Shown piece by piece: positions 59,019 through 64,000 of a DNA stretch of 64,000 bases. Below the pieces are notes generated by a model. That model had not been told where the DNA came from. It worked only from the letters and a program-made list of their open reading frames with translations, and ran no database searches. A program made the position numbers and the translations under genes. Source of the DNA: Anthracocystis setariae (Eukaryota > Basidiomycota > Ustilaginomycetes > Ustilaginales > Ustilaginaceae); contig CAKMXJ010000012.1 in NCBI GenBank assembly GCA_928724745.1, positions 434,001 through 498,000 of the forward strand, in the 5' to 3' direction. Position 1 is the stretch's first letter; every line of letters begins with the position of its first letter.

Positions 59019-60551
59019 TCAACGAATCTTGGTCTCGACCCTCTGCACTACCGCGGTAGCGACGATCAGTAGTGCCATCACTGTGGCTACACTTGCGACC
59101 TTGACCAGATTGGCGCGACCGGTAAGCGTGTACTTGACATACACGAGACTTGCATGTTCGGCAGAACACGCGTTGCGCTGGACCACGAGCGTGTGCCTAC
59201 CCACGGTGTCGAGGTAACTCTTGGTGATGTTCTGGGTGACGCTGTCGAACTTGTAGGGCAGTTCGACTTGCACGTTGGTGGCGCCTTCGGGGAGGACGAT
59301 GGTGGTGCGCAGGTGATCGATGGCGACATTGTGTACGGGGGTGAGAAGTGGGATCGCGGTGATGTAGTCGTAGCTCGAGCGGATGCGTTTGGTGAATCCA
59401 CCGGACGAGAGCGGAAGTGTGTAGCCGATCGAAAACGTATAGTTCCAGCCGCCGAGGAGTGGGTAGCGCGGTTGCAGTTCGAGCAGCGACAGCCTGCGCA
59501 CAACGTCGTTGGATGGACGTGGGTTCGACAGGGCTGACAGTAGCGAAGGGTCCGGGGCGGACGAACGGAAATGCGACGTAGTCACGTTGCCGATCTGATC
59601 CACAAACCACGCATCGTACGCACCTGCGGGCAGCAACAGCGAGAGCGAGTTGAGCGACGAACCCGGGAAGCGTTTCTGGAAAGTGTGGATCTGGTGATCG
59701 ATACGCGAAAAGTGGCCCTTGAGTTGCGGACCCGAGTTACGCAGCAGCATACGGTCGGTGATGGAAAGCGCATCGCCCCAGTGCGAGATCTCTGCGGTGC
59801 GATCCAGATCGACAATGGTGGCACGCGGAGTTTCCGACTGATAATGAACCCTCCCCTGCACACTGCCCGCCGCATCCGACGTAAAGGGAGCTAGCCCGTC
59901 GTACGGACCAAACGTCACCGTGGAACCCGACTTGGTCGCCGAGCTCGGCGAATAATCGACGATCTTGGGCGACCCCACTTTCACCTTGACCCACGCATCG
60001 TTTGACGTGTACGGACTGCGCGGCACAACATCGCCCGTCCAAAGATACAGCTGCGCATCCGTCTGCTTGACCGTCTTGGGCAGCGGCTCCGTAATGTGGT
60101 TCAGCGCGGTCTCGAGGAACAGCGTAACACCATCCTTACCAACGAACTCGGTGGGGATCTTGGTCTCGAATACGACCGTGTCCTTGGTCCCATCGAGCAA
60201 TCCGATCGGAGCGATGGACAGCGTAGGTCGGAACCCACCCCTCTTGGTAGCATCGACAACCACATACGCCGAATCTAGCGCGGGTTTCACATTGAGTTTG
60301 CTCCACGAAACGGACTGCGCCTCGAACTTGTTGAGTAGGAAGTGGTATGCGATGGTTGTTTGCGAGGCGTCCAGTTTAGACGGTTGGATGTCGAGCGTGG
60401 TGAGCGAGTGCGATGTCGAGCCGGTGAGGTCGATCTGTTTGTGCAGCTTGAGGTTGGTCCATGCGGTAGGATCCGGTGCGGGCACTGCACTGGCGAAGGT
60501 GGCCAGACAGGCGAACAGGATCACAAGCAGGGTGGTGATCGACGAAGTCAT
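59019..60551 (-). CDS. OST1: Ribophorin I / oligosaccharyltransferase subunit Ost1
   Basis: A single-exon gene of 510 residues starting at ATG 60551. Residues 1-22 form a signal peptide (LLVILFACLATFASAVPA). The lumenal ribophorin I domain follows, with AEISHWGDALSITDRMLLRNSG, QLKGHFSRIDHQ, LPAGAYDAWFVDQIGNVTTSHF and PRYPLLGGWNYTFSIGYTLPL, all conserved in Ost1/RPN1. A single membrane helix (about 484-504) precedes a short cytoplasmic VETKIR tail. Ost1 is part of the oligosaccharyltransferase complex that N-glycosylates proteins entering the ER. N-glycosylation sequons such as NVT, NYT and NIT are visible. The gene is convergent with the Zn2Cys6 gene (58 bases) and divergent from CDC45. Confidence 0.95.
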   Translation of the reverse strand: MTSSITTLLVILFACLATFASAVPAPDPTAWTNLKLHKQIDLTGSTSHSLTTLDIQPSKLDASQTTIAYHFLLNKFEAQSVSWSKLNVKPALDSAYVVVDATKRGGFRPTLSIAPIGLLDGTKDTVVFETKIPTEFVGKDGVTLFLETALNHITEPLPKTVKQTDAQLYLWTGDVVPRSPYTSNDAWVKVKVGSPKIVDYSPSSATKSGSTVTFGPYDGLAPFTSDAAGSVQGRVHYQSETPRATIVDLDRTAEISHWGDALSITDRMLLRNSGPQLKGHFSRIDHQIHTFQKRFPGSSLNSLSLLLPAGAYDAWFVDQIGNVTTSHFRSSAPDPSLLSALSNPRPSNDVVRRLSLLELQPRYPLLGGWNYTFSIGYTLPLSSGGFTKRIRSSYDYITAIPLLTPVHNVAIDHLRTTIVLPEGATNVQVELPYKFDSVTQNITKSYLDTVGRHTLVVQRNACSAEHASLVYVKYTLTGRANLVKVASVATVMALLIVATAVVQRVETKIR

Positions 60552-61027
60552 CTCGAATCAAGCTGTCGAGGAGGAGGATAAAGGTAGAGAGCAAGAAGGT
60601 GAGCACGAGCGAGTGAGTGAAGTCGTGCTGGACTGTGCGCGAGAAGCGATGCGTTTTCGTGCATTTCTTCCAGCTCATCTGTCGTCGTTCTCAGCCGCAC
60701 GAGAATGGAGACATAATGAGATGGTCAAATTGTAAGCGAATATAGATCGCACAGTTGATTGACCTGTCAAAAGCAATAAACGCCAAAACTCGACGCGTTT
60801 TGGGATTGAAAGGTGCATTTTGGTGTTTGATTTCGGCGATTCCGATTCGTGTTGGTCTTTCTCTTTTGGCGCTGCTGTCACTTTTGCATTCATTCCTTAT
60901 ACCCAATCACTCACCACTCACCCTTCACCATTCATGTCGACCATTTAAGAGACAACACTCTTGCCTTGCCTTGCTTTGCTTTGTCATCTCCATCTCGATC
61001 CACGCCCTCCGTTTACGCAGGAGAACC
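60552..61027. other. Divergent promoter between OST1 and CDC45
   Basis: 476 bases between two diverging essential genes. In-frame codons upstream of the CDC45 ATG extend to 60755 but start with an ATG that yields hydrophobic sequence unlike Cdc45, so 61028 is preferred. No gene is seen here. Confidence 0.55.
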
Positions 61028-63466
61028 ATGGTCATCGTAAGCTGCCCGGCCTCGTCGCTGGTCGAGCACCACATCGATCCAGATCGCCCCTCCTCCTCTT
61101 CCTCTTCCTCCAAGCACGATTATGCCTCAGCCTACTCTCGGATCGTCCGTTCAGCACGTGCTGCCGGCCCATCCGTCTCGTCGGTACTCATCCTCGCTTC
61201 ACCCGACGTCGACTCGGTATGCGCTTGCCGCATGCTCACCTCCCTCCTCCTCCAGGACGACGTTCCCCACCGCATCGTCCCCGTCGAAGGCTATCGCACC
61301 CTCGTCAACACGCTCGCCACCGTCCTACCTGCACTCGACACCCCTGATGACGACGACGACAACAACGACTCCACAGAACCTTCCAGGTCAACAAACCCAA
61401 GCGTCACGGACGTGAAGAGCATCATCATGCTCAACCTCGGCGCCGTACTCAGCCTGCCTACCACATTCAACATCCCCGCCGGCGTGATTGTCCACGTCAT
61501 CGACTCGCATAGGCCGTGGAATTTGGAGAACCTGTTCGCCACCAGCCATGCAAACGATAGCGTGTGGTGTTGGGACGACGGCGAGGTGTGCTCCAAGATG
61601 CACAGGGTCGGCGGCGAGAGGGATGCGTTTGAGAGGTTGGAATTCGATGTCGAATCCGATTCCGACGCTTCCTCCTCCTCCTCTGAGTCCGAGTCTGAAT
61701 CGGATGTAGATTCCGATCATTCCGGCGACGTTGGTGGGAAGCGCAAACGGTCTCGATCCGCTTCGGGCCAGCCGAGACGGAACAAGCCGAACCGAACTGA
61801 CGCCTCGACTGCGCGACTGTCCAATGCCGAACGACACCGCTACCGCACCGTGCTGACGCGTTATTACAACCGTGGGGAATCGATCGGCATGTCGGTGTCA
61901 TGCCAACTGTACCTGCTGTGCGAATCGCTCGGTCGAACCGACCGTGAACTCCTCTGGCTCGCCATCGTCGGACTCACCTCGCTCTACCTCTCCAACGCCA
62001 TCGATTACGAAACGTACGAAACCTACTCGTCCGCCTACGCCTCGGAAGCCATCGCCATCGAACCCTCCTCCTCGCACAATCGCAACAATGACGCTTGGTC
62101 AATCGACCTCCTCAATCCCACCACCACCACCACCACCACCACCAACATTGCGATGGATCGAAAGCTGCGTCACGGGATTACGCACAACACGAAATCGTCG
62201 GACGCGGACGATCATTCGATCCGCGTCAACGCTTTGGAGCTTCGGCTGACACTTTACCGTCATTGGAGTCTGGAGACGAGCATGTACCATACTGCGTACG
62301 TGGCGGCGAAGCTGGGGATTTGGCGGGAGCGCGGGGTGGCCAAGTTGCGTGGCTTGATGGCCAAGATGGGGTTTTCGCTGACTTCGGTTCGGCAGACGTA
62401 TACGCACATGGCGTTGGATCTGCGACGGTCATTGGTGGGAAAGCTCGAGAGCATAGCGCCCGAGTATGGGCTGACAGAGCTGACTTATCGTGGATTTGAG
62501 AGAGGGTATGGGTTTAGGACCGCGGCGTTGGGTGCGGCGGATGTGGTTGAGGGTGTGAGTGCGTTGTTGGTCGCTGCGCATGGGGTTAAGATCGAAGTCG
62601 ACGCGCCAGGGATGACGTTCGCCGCCGCCGCTGGGGCGTCTTCCTCCGGTGGTGGCGGGGTTTTGGCGAAAAGTTCGGCGGCCAACACCAACCCGTCAGC
62701 GTCGTCGCAGTCGAGTGAATTGTTTGCCACCAAACGCGTTTGGAACCTTGGGACGAATCTTACCGAGATGATGAGCGATGCTGTGGCGGCGACGGTGAGG
62801 GAGGCGAATCAAGATCAAACCGGGGCGAATGGTGGGTTGGAAGAGACGCGCACATCGTCTTCGACGGTGGGGGGGTTGGAGGAGGTGATGAGGTTGGAGG
62901 AGGCTGAACGGAGGGTTTGGGTTTGTAACTTTTACGAAGCTTACCGAGCGCTTGACCCTACCGCTCGTACAGCATCGGTGGATCTTTTGCGTTCCTCACT
63001 CTACCTCGCTCAATCTTTGCATCGAAAGATTGTCGCACGCGGGATCGGTTTGATCACCAACCAATCCATTCGAACGCTCAAGAACTTTCGCCTTGCCATC
63101 GTAAAGGATGGTCAGGATGTCGAATTATTTGCCAACATCGATGTTCTCACGCGATTGGCTAACTGGCTCATCGCCTCGCTTAGGGATATCATTGTCGAAA
63201 AACACAAAGATGTCAGTGGTGGGCGAGGGTTGCCGTTCATTCTTGCCGCTTTGATGCCGGGGAAGGATAGTTTTTTAGTGGTTGGTGTCACCGGTAGTGC
63301 TTCATACGGAGGCGTGGAGAGTAATCACTTTACAAGCGCTTTCCAGCAGGCTGCAAAGGGTAGTGGTGCTAGAGTTAGACACGATAGGTTCCAGACATCT
63401 TCAATTCAGGTCAGGAAAAACGACCTAGCCACTTTCGTTGAAAACGTCCATCTCAAGTTCAAGTAA
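61028..63466 (+). CDS. CDC45: Cdc45 replication initiation factor
   Basis: A single-exon gene of 812 residues from ATG 61028. The Cdc45 opening is MVIVSCPASSLVEHH, then YSRIVRSARAAG and VLILASPDVDSVCACRMLTSLLLQDDVPHRIVPVEGY, the degenerate RecJ-type DHH motif region. IIMLNLGAV is followed by VHVIDSHRPWNLENLF, the Cdc45 counterpart of the DHH motif (DSHRPWNL). An acidic Ser/Glu/Asp tract (about 218-236) with a KRKRSRS patch follows, as in other Cdc45s. The C-terminal half has MGFSLTSVRQTYTHMALDLRRSL, ELTYRGFERGYGFR and VTGSASYGGVESNHFTSAFQQA. Cdc45 joins MCM2-7 and GINS to form the CMG replicative helicase at S-phase origins. It is essential in known fungi. A Thr run from CAC repeats (about 365-371) is the only oddity. 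Confidence 0.95.
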   Translation: MVIVSCPASSLVEHHIDPDRPSSSSSSSKHDYASAYSRIVRSARAAGPSVSSVLILASPDVDSVCACRMLTSLLLQDDVPHRIVPVEGYRTLVNTLATVLPALDTPDDDDDNNDSTEPSRSTNPSVTDVKSIIMLNLGAVLSLPTTFNIPAGVIVHVIDSHRPWNLENLFATSHANDSVWCWDDGEVCSKMHRVGGERDAFERLEFDVESDSDASSSSSESESESDVDSDHSGDVGGKRKRSRSASGQPRRNKPNRTDASTARLSNAERHRYRTVLTRYYNRGESIGMSVSCQLYLLCESLGRTDRELLWLAIVGLTSLYLSNAIDYETYETYSSAYASEAIAIEPSSSHNRNNDAWSIDLLNPTTTTTTTTNIAMDRKLRHGITHNTKSSDADDHSIRVNALELRLTLYRHWSLETSMYHTAYVAAKLGIWRERGVAKLRGLMAKMGFSLTSVRQTYTHMALDLRRSLVGKLESIAPEYGLTELTYRGFERGYGFRTAALGAADVVEGVSALLVAAHGVKIEVDAPGMTFAAAAGASSSGGGGVLAKSSAANTNPSASSQSSELFATKRVWNLGTNLTEMMSDAVAATVREANQDQTGANGGLEETRTSSSTVGGLEEVMRLEEAERRVWVCNFYEAYRALDPTARTASVDLLRSSLYLAQSLHRKIVARGIGLITNQSIRTLKNFRLAIVKDGQDVELFANIDVLTRLANWLIASLRDIIVEKHKDVSGGRGLPFILAALMPGKDSFLVVGVTGSASYGGVESNHFTSAFQQAAKGSGARVRHDRFQTSSIQVRKNDLATFVENVHLKFK

Positions 63467-63705
63467 TAAAAAAAAAAAAAGATATGCCCGAGACATGCAT
63501 CGCAATCCCAAACATGCTCAAGCCCACAGTCATCCCATCTTCTCGCTCCCCAGACCAAGAGTGATCTCCAAACTGCCTCCATCCCTCCTCACTCCACCAA
63601 AACAACCAGAACCCCCCCACCAGAAATTGCCTCATCTTCACACCGATTTTTTTTTTTTTTTTTTTTTTTATTCTTTGCTGACAGCAGACTTGTAACTTGT
63701 ACATC
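63467..63705. other. Convergent 3' spacer with poly(A) and poly(T) runs
   Basis: 239 bases between the CDC45 stop and the stop of the next gene. An A run lies directly after the CDC45 stop (63468-63480) and a T run of about 21 at 63649-63669. These would suit opposing transcript ends. Confidence 0.5.
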
Positions 63706-64000
63706 TCAAACATAGTAGTTGCCCGCAGCATACGCGTTGCTACTGAGGAACGTCTTGAGATCCTTAATCTTGCTGCCAGCCCCACCCTGTTGAGCACCAC
63801 CCCTCGGCTCGACCAACAAACTGCGCTCGTACAACGCCTCATCGTCCATCACGGGTACGTCCTTAATCAACCTCTCCACCTGACCGTTCTCCCTGAACCC
63901 GCGGTCATATTGCTGACATCGCACCACCGCCATCACCGCTTCGTCCATCAGTGAGAACTTCCTCCAATGCACCGCACCATCCGAGTCGCGCTTGGAAGGG
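63706..64000 (-). CDS. Unrecognised protein, C-terminal end (partial)
   Basis: The frame is open from the right edge of the window to a TGA at 63706-63708, giving 97 residues (SKRDSDGAVHWRKFSLMDEAV near its start, ending AAGNYYV). It is charged, with no membrane segment or clear motif. No family was recognised from this piece alone. The rest of the gene lies beyond the window. Confidence 0.6.
   Translation of the reverse strand, partial: PSKRDSDGAVHWRKFSLMDEAVMAVVRCQQYDRGFRENGQVERLIKDVPVMDDEALYERSLLVEPRGGAQQGGAGSKIKDLKTFLSSNAYAAGNYYV

Overview
This 64 kb window looks like nuclear chromosomal DNA of a smut fungus (Ustilaginomycetes, Ustilago/Sporisorium-like). That placement is an inference. 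It rests on eukaryotic housekeeping genes (APC4, KU80, EB1/BIM1, OST1, CDC45), mostly intronless genes with a few 55-120 nt GTRAGT...YAG introns, moderately GC-rich coding DNA, Zn2Cys6 and homeodomain regulators, and long low-complexity runs inside proteins. No rRNA, tRNA or CRISPR array was seen.

Layout, left to right. 1-10.8 kb: the 3' end of a SEC31-like gene (+), a NECAP-type endocytic gene (+), a 1461-residue LEA2/DUF3712-like repeat protein (-), an APC4 subunit of the anaphase-promoting complex (-), and the ETF alpha subunit (-). 11.15-14.64 kb: a 5'-truncated non-LTR retrotransposon with RT and RNase H, a 26-base poly(A) tail and a 13-bp target-site duplication. 14.9-20.4 kb: a DHH-superfamily phosphoesterase (+), KU80 (-), and a five-exon isochorismatase-like hydrolase (-). 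20.56-24.10 kb: a structurally complete PIF/Harbinger DNA transposon with 36-bp terminal inverted repeats, a Myb/SANT-like gene and a DDE transposase gene. 25.5-32 kb: an Hst3/Hst4-like sirtuin (+), a SelW-type Rdx protein (+), and a TMEM135-like membrane protein (-). 32.5-41 kb: a giant protein with seven predicted membrane segments (-), EB1/BIM1 (+), and a homeodomain factor (-). 41-44.4 kb: a long gene-free stretch. 44.4-51.1 kb: a TDT-family transporter (-), another 2.3-kb gap, the YHM2-type mitochondrial carrier (+), and an FAD amine-oxidase-like protein (-). 51.7-64 kb: a dsRBD-DEAH RNA helicase (+), a Zn2Cys6 regulator (+), OST1/ribophorin I (-), CDC45 (+), and the C-terminal end of an unrecognised gene (-).

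The genes do not form a single pathway cluster. Several pairs are divergent and probably share promoter regions: the seven-TM gene with EB1, the FAD protein with the helicase, and OST1 with CDC45. Chromosome maintenance is well represented (APC4, KU80, a sirtuin, EB1, CDC45). The two transposons sit in intergenic DNA, the LINE between ETFA and the DHH gene and the Harbinger element upstream of the isochorismatase gene. Neither interrupts a recognisable gene.

The most notable items are the apparently intact Harbinger element with a palindrome built into its termini, the LINE with clean insertion hallmarks, a TACTGTAC/CTGTACAG motif that recurs in intergenic DNA, a seven-membrane-segment protein with a very long cytoplasmic tail, and an EB1 gene whose C-terminal aromatic tail sits on its own 30-nt exon.
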